9,259 bases of DNA from Acidobacteriota bacterium (GCA_016210895.1 JACQTG010000096.1:1-9259), one strand, 5' to 3'; counted from the first letter of the stretch, positions 1 to 6,508 are shown. Program-made: numbers and translations. Notes: a model not told the origin generated them from the sequence alone.

Positions 1-140
1 CATCGTCACTCATCCGGATTTCAACACAGCCGCCCGCGGGGGTCAACTTAGCTGTTGACGCCGGCAGCAACGCCCCACTCGAGTTCGAAACTTACGCGCA
101 CAGCCTGCGGAATGCACCGCTCCGAACTGGGGAACCCGCC
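1..140. other. Left edge, no gene start identified
   Basis: No complete gene or RNA is visible here. The frame of the gene starting at 141 is open, without a stop, back to base 3, but contains no ATG, GTG or TTG before 141. Either this is untranslated leader that happens to be open, or the downstream protein begins outside the window. A TTGACG at 55-60 resembles a -35 box, but no -10 lies at a suitable distance. Confidence 0.4.
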
Positions 141-713
141 TTGGCCACCGTTGAAGACGATTTGAATCAGCTCGAGAAAGAGCTTCGCCAGCTCCGCATC
201 GAGTATGAAGCCTACTTTTCTGGTGGACGGCCGCGGGCGCCTGCCGAGATCGAGTGGCGGGTGCAGCAGCTGATCAAGAAGTACGGCGAAGGCCAGCGCC
301 TCCGCGGCACCCAGCGCTTCCGCTTCAACACCTTGCTGCAGACCTACGCCAAGTTCAGCGAGCTCTGGCGCCAGCGCACCCGGCAGAAGGAAGCCGGGCT
401 CTCGCCCTACTTGGCCGCGGGCGTGGCCCAGCGCGAGGCGGCGCGCGCCGAACGCGACGCGGCAGCGTCGCCCGCCTACCAAATGGTCTGCAGCGACCCG
501 TTGCGCGAGCCGGAGAAAGTTCAGCAACTCTATCGCAGTCTGCTCGAGGCGCGGCAACAGGTGGGGGAGAAGGCGGAGGTGAACTTCGAGCAGTTCCACC
601 GCTTCGTGCGGGAGAAGACCGAGCAGTTGAAGCAGCAACTGGGCTGCCAGCAAGTCGAATACACCGTGTCGATCGAGAACGGCCAGGTACGCCTCAAGGC
701 GAAGGGCAAATAG
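141..713 (+). CDS. Coiled-coil protein of the MXAN_5187 C-terminal domain type, function unknown
   Basis: The product is 190 residues from a TTG start, with a weak purine run (GGGGAA, 129-134) six bases upstream. It has no signal peptide or membrane segment, so it is probably cytosolic. Residues 4-25 form a charged helix (LEKELRQLRIEYEAYF). Next comes a conserved-looking segment at 57-76 (TQRFRFNTLLQTYAKFSELW), then an Ala/Arg-rich linker (about 90-115). A second helix at 125-168 ends in a small strand-rich tail around 171-188 (VEYTVSIENGQVRLKAK). From memory, this two-part pattern matches the family annotated as MXAN_5187 C-terminal domain-containing, frequent in Acidobacteriota and Myxococcota; its biochemical role is unknown to me. 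The gene precedes purH by 55 bases and may be co-transcribed with it. The start is uncertain because the frame stays open to the window edge, so the gene could be longer and only partly shown. Confidence 0.65.
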   Translation: MATVEDDLNQLEKELRQLRIEYEAYFSGGRPRAPAEIEWRVQQLIKKYGEGQRLRGTQRFRFNTLLQTYAKFSELWRQRTRQKEAGLSPYLAAGVAQREAARAERDAAASPAYQMVCSDPLREPEKVQQLYRSLLEARQQVGEKAEVNFEQFHRFVREKTEQLKQQLGCQQVEYTVSIENGQVRLKAKGK

Positions 714-768
714 CCGACTCTCGGCACGCGCACCAACTCGCGGAACACCTAACAGGGGGAATACTGGG

Positions 769-2361
769 GTGAGTCAAATCGAACGCGCCATTCTGAGTGT
801 CTATGACAAGCAGGGCATTGTCGAGCTGGGGCGTGTGCTCGCCGACCAGAACGTCGAAATCCTCTCCACCGGCGGCACCGCCAGCCTGCTGCGGGAGAAG
901 CGAATCCCCGTGCGGGAAGTGGCCGAAGTGACCGGCACGGGCGAGATGCTGGGCGGGCGCGTCAAGACGCTCCATCCGGCCATCCACGCCGGCATCCTGG
1001 CCCGGCGCGACGACCCCAAGCAGTGCGCAGAACTCAAGGACCACAACATCGGCCGCATTGACCTGGTCGTCGTCAACCTCTACCCCTTTGCCGAAACCGC
1101 CGCCCGGGCCGATGCCCGCGTCGCCGACCTGCTCGAGCAGATTGACATCGGCGGGGTGACCCTGATTCGGGCGGCGGCGAAAAATTTCCCCCACGTGGCC
1201 GCGGTGGTTTCTCCCGACGACTACGCCCGGGTGATCGTCGAGCTGACTGAGCACGGGGCGCTCTCGCTGCCGCTGCGGCTGGAGCTGGCCCAGCGCGCCT
1301 ATGCCCTGACCGCACGCTACGATGCCTGGATCGCAGCCGCCTTGGGCCAAGTTGAAGCCGGCGAGCGAGGGCTGAGCCGACGCCGCGAGGCGGAGTTGCC
1401 CGCCCACCTCGTGCTGAGCTACGAGAAGGCGCAACCGCTCCGTTATGGCGAGAACCCGCACCAGCGCGCCGCGCTCTACGTCGAAGCCGGCCGGACGCCT
1501 GCCGGCGTGGCCGGCGCCCGCCAGTTGCAGGGCAAAGAGCTTTCCTACAACAACCTGCTCGATCTGGAAGCTGCCTGGGAGCTGGCACAGGAGTTCGACG
1601 AGCCGGCGGCGGTCATCATCAAACACACCAACCCCTGCGGGGTGGCCACCGCGCGTCCCGAAGCTTCGGGACAGGCCGAGGCCTATGCCAAGGCCCAGGC
1701 TTGCGACCCTATCTCGACCTTCGGCTCCGTGCTCGGCTTCAATCGGCCGGTGACGCGCGCGACCGCGGAGGCGATGGCCAAGCACTTCGTCGAGGCCATC
1801 GTCGCACCCGGCTACGAGCCGGAGGCGCTCGCGCGCCTGGCAGCGAAAAAGAACCTGCGCCTGCTCCAAATCAGTCAGAGCCCAGAGGCCGGCTGGCCGT
1901 GTACGGGCTGGCAGATGCGGGCCGTGAGCGGGGGCCTGTTGGTGCAAGACCGTGACCGCCAGCGGCTCGACCCCAAGCAGGTGCGCGTCGTCACCAAGCG
2001 CGCGCCGACGAAAGCCGAGCAGCGGGCGCTGCTGTTCGCCTGGAAAGTCGTGAAGCACGTGAAATCGAACGCCATCGTCTATGCGCGTCGCGACCAGACG
2101 GTCGGCATCGGCGCCGGGCAGATGAGCCGCGTCGATTCCGTCAAACTCGGGGCGCTGAAAGCCGTGCTGCCGCTCGCTGGCACCGTGCTCGCCTCGGATG
2201 CCTTTTTCCCCTTCCCTGACGGCGTCGAGGAGGCGGCCAAAGTGGGCGTGACCGCCATCGTACAACCCGGGGGCTCAGTGCGCGACCCGGAGGTGATCGT
2301 GGCCGCCAACCGGCTCAGGCTGGCCATGGTCTTCACCGGCATCCGCCACTTCCGCCACTAA
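769..2361 (+). CDS. purH: Bifunctional AICAR formyltransferase / IMP cyclohydrolase PurH
   Basis: PurH catalyses the last two steps of purine synthesis: formylation of AICAR by 10-formyl-tetrahydrofolate, then ring closure to IMP, in the cytosol. The product is 530 residues, essentially the usual length (E. coli about 529). The N-terminal MGS-like cyclohydrolase domain (about 1-150) carries STGGT (33-37) and GGRVKTLHP (62-70). The AICAR transformylase domain (about 200-530) carries LRYGENPHQR (224-233), ELSYNNLLDLEAAW (257-270) and the catalytic KHTNPCG (285-291), and ends in the typical MVFTGIRHFRH. The GTG start is preceded by GGGGGA at 755-760, eight bases away, and puts the first conserved strand where the family has it. 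The domain is complete, with no frameshift. A separate promoter follows immediately, so purH may end its own transcription unit, although no terminator hairpin is visible in the 72-base gap. Confidence 0.97.
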   Translation: MSQIERAILSVYDKQGIVELGRVLADQNVEILSTGGTASLLREKRIPVREVAEVTGTGEMLGGRVKTLHPAIHAGILARRDDPKQCAELKDHNIGRIDLVVVNLYPFAETAARADARVADLLEQIDIGGVTLIRAAAKNFPHVAAVVSPDDYARVIVELTEHGALSLPLRLELAQRAYALTARYDAWIAAALGQVEAGERGLSRRREAELPAHLVLSYEKAQPLRYGENPHQRAALYVEAGRTPAGVAGARQLQGKELSYNNLLDLEAAWELAQEFDEPAAVIIKHTNPCGVATARPEASGQAEAYAKAQACDPISTFGSVLGFNRPVTRATAEAMAKHFVEAIVAPGYEPEALARLAAKKNLRLLQISQSPEAGWPCTGWQMRAVSGGLLVQDRDRQRLDPKQVRVVTKRAPTKAEQRALLFAWKVVKHVKSNAIVYARRDQTVGIGAGQMSRVDSVKLGALKAVLPLAGTVLASDAFFPFPDGVEEAAKVGVTAIVQPGGSVRDPEVIVAANRLRLAMVFTGIRHFRH

Positions 2362-2367
2362 GCGTGT

Positions 2368-2396
2368 TTGACCGGCAGAAGCGGCTATGAAATAAT
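2368..2396 (+). promoter_or_regulatory. Sigma70-type promoter for the TPR gene (predicted)
   Basis: TTGACC (2368-2373) is followed after exactly 17 bases by AATAAT (2391-2396), each one mismatch from consensus. TG at 2388-2389 adds an extended -10. Transcription would start near 2403, about 30 bases before the ATG at 2434. The AT-rich patch stands out in a GC-rich region and lies in the purH-TPR gap. Its position argues against the in-frame TTG at 2368 being the start codon, since that would lie within the -35 box. Confidence 0.7.
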
Positions 2397-2433
2397 CGCT
2401 GTTTTGCGAGGGCGGGGGGAGATTGCCCCAACG

Positions 2434-4488
2434 ATGAAGAACTCCAAACGGCTGTTGCTGACGCTGGGCTTCACCCTCCTCGCCGGGTCCGGCTTTTCTC
2501 TGCTTGCCCGCCCGCTGACTCCGGCCGCGGCTGACCCGGCGGTCGAACAGGAGACCCAGCGGCGCGCCCAGGCCTACTACCATTATTCGCTCGGCCACCT
2601 CTACGAGGAGATGGCCGGCGCGACCGGCCGCACCGATTATCTCGAGCGCGCCATCCAGGAGTTCAAGCAGGCGCTCACCTACGACCCCGACTCGACTCTC
2701 CTCACCGTGCGCCTGGCTGAAGCCTATCGCCGCGCCGGGCGCATCCGCGACGCGGTGCTCGAAGCCGAAGCCGTGGTCAAGGCCGACCCGAAAAACCTGC
2801 CGGCACGGCGCTTGCTCGCGCGCATTTATCTGCAAACGCTGGGCGAGCTCCAGCCGGGCCAGGCCAACAGGCGCACCCTGGAGTTGGCCATCGAACAGTA
2901 CGAAGCCATCGTCGGCCTGGCACCGGACGACCTCGAGTCGCGGCTGTTCCTCGCCCGGCTCTACCGCCTCAACAGCCAGCCGGATAAAGCCGAAGCCACG
3001 CTGAAGGAGGTGCTCGCCTCCGAGCCGCGTTCCGAGCAGGTGCTGGCGGCGCTGGCCCAGCTTTACACCGAGCAGGGGCAGTACGAGCGCGCCATCGAAC
3101 TGCTCCGGGAAGCGACCGACCAGGAGCCGTCGAGCGAGCTGCTGGCCACGCTGGCCTATGCCTACGAGCAGGGCGGCGACTCCGACAACGCCATCGCCGC
3201 TTATCGTCGCGCCCTGGAGCAAGACTCCGGCAACAGTGAAATCCGGCAGCGGCTCGCGCAAGCCCTGCTGGACGCGGCGCGCTACGACGAGGCCCTGAGC
3301 GAATACCAGACCCTGATCCGGCAGAACCCAGAGGATTTCCAGACCTACTTGCGGCTGTCGCAAATCCATCGCCATCGCGGCGACTTTGAGCAGGCCGGCG
3401 CCTACCTGGATCGCGCGGAAGAGATTTCTCCCGACAACCTGGAGATTGGCTTCAACCGCGCCCTGCTCTACGAAGCCGGGGGCAAGTTCGCCGAAGCGGT
3501 GGAAACGCTGACCGACCTGGTGGCCTCGGTCACGCGCACCGATGGCCAGAACGACCGCGCGCGCGCCCTCCTGCTCGAGCAACTGGGGATGCTGCATCGG
3601 CGGCTGGAAAACTTCGACGCCGCCGTCCAGAGCTTCGAGTTGCTCCTGGAGTTGGACGACGAGCACGCCGCGCGTGCCTACACGCAGATCATCGAGACGC
3701 TGCGCCAGAGCCACGACCTCAACGCCGCCATCGCCCGCGCCCGCCAAGCCCGGGAGCGCTTTCCCGAGATCTCGGGTTTCCGCCTGCAACTCGCCACCCT
3801 GCTCGGCGAACACGGTGATTTGGCGGAAGCGGAGCAGCTCGCGCGCGCGGCGCTCGACGGCCAGCCCGAAGACCGCGAAGTCTACCTGGCCCTGGCGCAA
3901 ATCTACGAGCGCAACAAACGGTATCAGGACGCCGAACAGGTGGTGGATGCCGCGCAGCGGCTGTCGGCAAGCCCCGCCGAGCTCGAGTACGTCCACTTCC
4001 TGCGCGGCGCCATCTACGAGCGGCAAAAAAAGCACGACCTGGCCGAGCAGGAGTTCCGCCAGGTGCTCGAGATGAACCCGCGCAATGCCCTGGCGCTCAA
4101 CTACCTGGGCTATATGTTCGCCGACCAGGGCGTGCAGCTGGACGAATCGGTCGCGTTGGTCAAGCGTGCCCTGGACATTGACCCCTACAACGGCGCCTAT
4201 CTCGACAGCCTGGGCTGGGCCTACTATCGCCAGGAGAAGCTTGACCTGGCCGAAGAGTACTTGCGCCGGGCGGTCGAGCGCGTCCGGCGCGACCCCACCG
4301 TCCACGATCATCTTGGCGACCTCTACGAAAAGCTCGGCCGGCTCGACCTCGCCCGGCACCACTGGGAGCGCTCACTCGCCGAGTGGAAGCGCGTGCCCAA
4401 GACCGAGTTCGACACCGAGGCCTACGGCCAGGTCGAAGCCAAGCTGCGCGCCTTGCGTGCGCGCCTGCCGCAGCAAACCAAGAAGTAG
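2434..4488 (+). CDS. Exported tetratricopeptide-repeat (TPR) protein
   Basis: The product is 684 residues. The N-terminus looks like a signal peptide: basic MKNSKR, a hydrophobic run at 7-25, then a Pro/Ala-rich stretch with a possible signal peptidase I site near AAA-DP (32-34). It is therefore probably periplasmic or otherwise exported. From about 47 to 650 it is nearly all TPR helices with the usual small, large and Pro positions, for example around 170-198, 202-232, 236-266, 302-334, 480-512 and 516-549. The C-terminal block LNYLGYMFADQG (555-566) plus YLDSLGWAYYRQEKLDLAEE (589-608) is typical of large bacterial TPR proteins encoded next to ispE. No enzymatic domain is seen, so it probably acts as a protein-binding scaffold; the partner is unknown. 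I prefer the ATG at 2434 over the TTG at 2368 because a promoter covers 2368-2396 and the signal peptide starts at the ATG; GGGGGGAG lies about 12 bases upstream. It sits 18 bases before ispE and is probably co-transcribed with it. Confidence 0.88.
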   Translation: MKNSKRLLLTLGFTLLAGSGFSLLARPLTPAAADPAVEQETQRRAQAYYHYSLGHLYEEMAGATGRTDYLERAIQEFKQALTYDPDSTLLTVRLAEAYRRAGRIRDAVLEAEAVVKADPKNLPARRLLARIYLQTLGELQPGQANRRTLELAIEQYEAIVGLAPDDLESRLFLARLYRLNSQPDKAEATLKEVLASEPRSEQVLAALAQLYTEQGQYERAIELLREATDQEPSSELLATLAYAYEQGGDSDNAIAAYRRALEQDSGNSEIRQRLAQALLDAARYDEALSEYQTLIRQNPEDFQTYLRLSQIHRHRGDFEQAGAYLDRAEEISPDNLEIGFNRALLYEAGGKFAEAVETLTDLVASVTRTDGQNDRARALLLEQLGMLHRRLENFDAAVQSFELLLELDDEHAARAYTQIIETLRQSHDLNAAIARARQARERFPEISGFRLQLATLLGEHGDLAEAEQLARAALDGQPEDREVYLALAQIYERNKRYQDAEQVVDAAQRLSASPAELEYVHFLRGAIYERQKKHDLAEQEFRQVLEMNPRNALALNYLGYMFADQGVQLDESVALVKRALDIDPYNGAYLDSLGWAYYRQEKLDLAEEYLRRAVERVRRDPTVHDHLGDLYEKLGRLDLARHHWERSLAEWKRVPKTEFDTEAYGQVEAKLRALRARLPQQTKK

Positions 4489-4506
4489 GCACACGTCGCC
4501 CGCCGG

Positions 4507-5397
4507 ATGAACGATTGGCTTGGACTTCCTGCCTTCGCCAAGATCAATCTCGGGCTGGAGCTGCTGGGCCGTCGTCCCGACGGCTACTCGGAGATTGCCA
4601 CCCTCTACCAGACGGTTCGTCTGGCTGACCGTCTGCGGCTGCGCCTGCGCCGGTCCCCCGAGATCCGTTTGTGTGTGCGCGGCGATGGCGTCCCCGCCGA
4701 CCGCGGCAACCTGGTCTGGCGGGCAGTGGCGCTCGCGCGGCGGCGATTCGGCATCCAGCAGGGAGTCGAGGTGGAGCTGGAAAAAAACATCCCCGTAAGC
4801 CGTGGGCTCGGGGGCGGCTCAAGCGACGCCGCCGCTGCGCTCGTGGGCTTGCTGCGCCTGGCAGGCCGCAAAGCGGAGTTGAGCGAGTTGGTGCGCCTGG
4901 GAGCGCGCTTGGGTGCCGATGTGCCGTTCTTTTTCCTCGGCGGGCGCGCCTTGGGCGTGGGGCGTGGCGATGAAGTGCACGCGCTTGACGATCTCCCCCA
5001 GACCTACTGCGTGCTGGTCTGTCCCGAGCGGTCGATGGCGACCCGCTCGGCCTACTCCTGGGCGGTTGGGTTGACACCCCGGCGGCGAGCGGCTATCCTA
5101 GGCGGCTTCTCTTCACCGCTCAGGCCACTCGGGGGGCTGGGGAACGATTTCGAAGCCATCGTCTTTCCCCGCTTCCCGGAACTTGCTAGAATAAAGCGCA
5201 CGCTGGCGGCGACAGGCGCTCAGGTGGCAGCGCTGAGCGGGAGCGGTTCTACGGTTTTTGGGCTGTTCAGCCAACACGCGGCGGCCGCGCGGGTGGCACG
5301 GCGGCCCGTAGCCCGAGCAAGGGTTTTCCTCACGGAAACGCTCGCACGCTCTGCGTACGCACGGGCGCTCGGCCTCTGGGGAGTCGTCCAGCGGTAG
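4507..5397 (+). CDS. ispE: 4-diphosphocytidyl-2-C-methyl-D-erythritol kinase IspE
   Basis: IspE phosphorylates the 2-hydroxyl of 4-diphosphocytidyl-2-C-methylerythritol with ATP, the fourth step of the MEP isoprenoid pathway. It is a cytosolic GHMP kinase. The 296 residues contain AKIN (11-14, with the conserved Lys), the ATP loop GLGGGSSDA (100-108), GADVPFFF (136-143, Asp138 being the expected catalytic base) and the C-terminal NDFE (213-216) and SGSGS (244-248) motifs. Two positions differ from the usual pattern: GYS at 26-28 where GYH is normal, and SRGLGGG instead of GAGLGGG or GGGLGGG. The start lacks a clear Shine-Dalgarno; translation may be coupled to the TPR gene ending 18 bases upstream. 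The family core ends near residue 286, and the last six residues (WGVVQR) and the TAG are encoded within tRNA-Gln. Two promoter-like motifs lie inside the gene. Confidence 0.95.
   Translation: MNDWLGLPAFAKINLGLELLGRRPDGYSEIATLYQTVRLADRLRLRLRRSPEIRLCVRGDGVPADRGNLVWRAVALARRRFGIQQGVEVELEKNIPVSRGLGGGSSDAAAALVGLLRLAGRKAELSELVRLGARLGADVPFFFLGGRALGVGRGDEVHALDDLPQTYCVLVCPERSMATRSAYSWAVGLTPRRRAAILGGFSSPLRPLGGLGNDFEAIVFPRFPELARIKRTLAATGAQVAALSGSGSTVFGLFSQHAAAARVARRPVARARVFLTETLARSAYARALGLWGVVQR
5071..5099 (+). promoter_or_regulatory. Candidate internal promoter in ispE (TTGACA / TATCCT)
   Basis: A perfect TTGACA (5071-5076) is followed after 17 bases by TATCCT (5094-5099), which matches the -10 consensus at four of six positions. 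Initiation would be near 5106, about 270 bases before tRNA-Gln. It uses TTG, ACA and CTA codons, which this GC-rich gene otherwise mostly avoids. It could give ispE-independent transcription of tRNA-Gln and prs. The -10 is imperfect, so this is a candidate only. Confidence 0.4.
5184..5192 (+). promoter_or_regulatory. Candidate extended -10 promoter in ispE (TGCTAGAAT)
   Basis: TGC followed by TAGAAT (5187-5192) is an extended -10 with five of six matches. No good -35 lies upstream (TTTCCC at 5164-5169 is weak), which an extended -10 can tolerate. Transcription would begin near 5199, about 180 bases before tRNA-Gln. The motif is spelled in ispE by the adjacent codons AGA and ATA, unusual choices in this GC-rich gene. 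Confidence 0.4.
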
Positions 5398-5450
5398 GAC
5401 ATCTGCCTTTGGAGCAGAAGACCTAGGTTCGAATCCTAGCTCCCCAGCCA
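5377..5450 (+). tRNA. tRNA-Gln (anticodon UUG), CCA encoded
   Basis: The full cloverleaf can be folded by eye. The acceptor stem TGGGGAG (5377-5383) pairs with CTCCCCA (5440-5446), 7 bp. The D stem GTCC/GGAC (5386-5389 with 5397-5400) closes loop AGCGGTA. The anticodon stem TCTGC/GCAGA (5402-5406 with 5414-5418) has loop CTTTGGA, giving anticodon TTG at 5409-5411, which reads CAA. The T stem CTAGG/CCTAG (5423-5427 with 5435-5439) has loop TTCGAAT. Discriminator G5447 is followed by a genomic CCA (5448-5450). The gene overlaps the last 21 bases of ispE on the same strand, so the ispE TAG lies at the D-loop/D-stem junction. prs follows 35 bases later, so the tRNA is probably cut out of a longer transcript by RNase P and 3'-end nucleases. 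Confidence 0.97.
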
Positions 5451-5476
5451 ACAGAAAGACGCCAGTCGGGAGAGTG

Positions 5477-5481
5477 GGAGG
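5477..5481 (+). promoter_or_regulatory. Ribosome binding site that sets the prs start
   Basis: GGAGG at 5477-5481 stands four bases before GTG 5486. The in-frame GTG at 5474 is one base before this motif and has only GGGAGA directly abutting it. This favours 5486, which also gives the family's usual N-terminus. Confidence 0.65.
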
Positions 5482-5485
5482 ACAG

Positions 5486-6430
5486 GTGGATCCGGATCGG
5501 CTGAAAATCTTCAGCGGCAGTGGCAATCGCGTCCTGGCGGAGGCCATTTGCGAGGAACTCGACGTTCCCCTGGGCGACTCCATCCAGGGAAACTTCAGCG
5601 ACGGCGAAGTTTACTTTCAGATTCAGGAGAACGTCCGCGGCGCCGATGTTTTCGTGGTGCAGCCCACCTGCCACCCGGTGGATACGCACCTGATGGAACT
5701 GCTGCTGATGATCGACGCCTTCAAGCGCGCCTCGGCGGCGCGCATCACCGCTGTCATCCCCTATTACGGCTACGCCCGCCAGGACCGCAAGGACAAGCCG
5801 CGCGTGCCCATCTCGGCCAAACTCGTCGCCGACCTGATCACCACCGCCGGGGCGAGCCGCGTGCTCTGCCTCGACCTGCACGCGCCGCAGATTCAAGGCT
5901 ACTTCAACATTCCCGTCGACCACCTCTACGCCACCCCGGTCCTGCTCGACTACTTCAACGCCAAGAAACTTCCGGAACTGATCGTGGTGGCGCCCGACGC
6001 CGGGGGGGTAGAGCGGGCGCGGTTTTTCGCCAAGAAGATGGACACGCCGCTGGCCATCGTCGACAAGCGGCGCGTAGACGTGGACGTGGCCGAGTTGATG
6101 AACGTCATCGGCGAGGTAGAAGGTCACACGGCCTTGATCATTGACGACATCGTGGACACCGCCGGCACGCTGGTCAAAACGGTCGAGGCGCTGCTCGAGC
6201 GCGGCGCGCGCGGCGTCTACGCCGCCTGCACCCACGCGGTTTTATCCGGCCCGGCCTTGCAGCGCATTGGCGACTCGCCGATGAAAGAGTTGGTGGTCAC
6301 AGACTCGATTCCGCTGAATGCAGAGGCCCAGCAGTGCGACCGGCTGACGGTGCTGAGCGTGGCGCCGCTGCTCGCCCGCGCCATCCGCTCCATCCACGAG
6401 GAGACGTCGGTCAGCACGCTGTTTGTCTAG
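5486..6430 (+). CDS. prs: Ribose-phosphate pyrophosphokinase (PRPP synthetase)
   Basis: Prs transfers pyrophosphate from ATP to ribose 5-phosphate to give PRPP, the precursor for purine, pyrimidine, NAD, His and Trp synthesis, in the cytosol. From GTG 5486 the product has 314 residues, close to E. coli Prs (315). Class I features are present: FSDGE (37-41), the ATP-binding segment RQDRKDKPRVPISAK (98-112), His132 in DLHAPQIQGYF, PDAGG (170-174), the catalytic flexible-loop KRR (194-196) and the PRPP-binding loop DDIVDTAGTL (220-229). The C-terminus SVSTLF is standard. KRR is followed by VD rather than the more common P. A four-residue-longer product from GTG 5474 is possible but has a poorer ribosome site. 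It lies directly behind tRNA-Gln, so its mRNA 5' end is probably made by tRNA processing or by promoters inside ispE. Confidence 0.97.
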   Translation: MDPDRLKIFSGSGNRVLAEAICEELDVPLGDSIQGNFSDGEVYFQIQENVRGADVFVVQPTCHPVDTHLMELLLMIDAFKRASAARITAVIPYYGYARQDRKDKPRVPISAKLVADLITTAGASRVLCLDLHAPQIQGYFNIPVDHLYATPVLLDYFNAKKLPELIVVAPDAGGVERARFFAKKMDTPLAIVDKRRVDVDVAELMNVIGEVEGHTALIIDDIVDTAGTLVKTVEALLERGARGVYAACTHAVLSGPALQRIGDSPMKELVVTDSIPLNAEAQQCDRLTVLSVAPLLARAIRSIHEETSVSTLFV

Positions 6431-6449
6431 CGGCAACGGAGAAGCGGGA

Positions 6450-6468
6450 CACCGGCGAGACGCCGGTG
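6450..6468 (+). repeat. Perfect 8-bp palindromic hairpin between prs and rplY
   Basis: CACCGGCG (6450-6457) and CGCCGGTG (6461-6468) are exact reverse complements around loop AGA. The stem lies 19 bases after the prs stop and is not followed by a T-run, so it is not a standard intrinsic terminator. The core GGCGAGACGCC resembles short dispersed palindromes that I recall from intergenic regions of several phyla (REP-like). No second copy is seen in this window. It could also act as a processing or mRNA-stability stem. Confidence 0.6.
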
Positions 6469-6508
6469 CCACCGGAGCAGTGAGTGCCCTACCCTTGGGA
6501 GGTAGAAG

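Noticed and set aside
48..653. 201-codon minus-strand open frame opposite the first gene
   Set aside because: It is Leu-rich low-complexity antisense of the coiled-coil gene, without a ribosome site or recognisable domain.
1142..1170. TTGACA inside purH
   Set aside because: No -10 at 16-18 bases (ATTCGG there), and the hexamer simply encodes the conserved Ile-Asp-Ile segment.
694..2265. 523-codon minus-strand open frame opposite purH
   Set aside because: It is a shadow of purH, whose protein is unambiguous; no family motif is visible in the antisense translation.
2275..4362. Very long open frame on the minus strand (695 codons) opposite the TPR gene
   Set aside because: It mirrors the repetitive GC-rich TPR gene. 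Strong third-position GC bias keeps antisense frames open, and the translation shows no recognisable domain.
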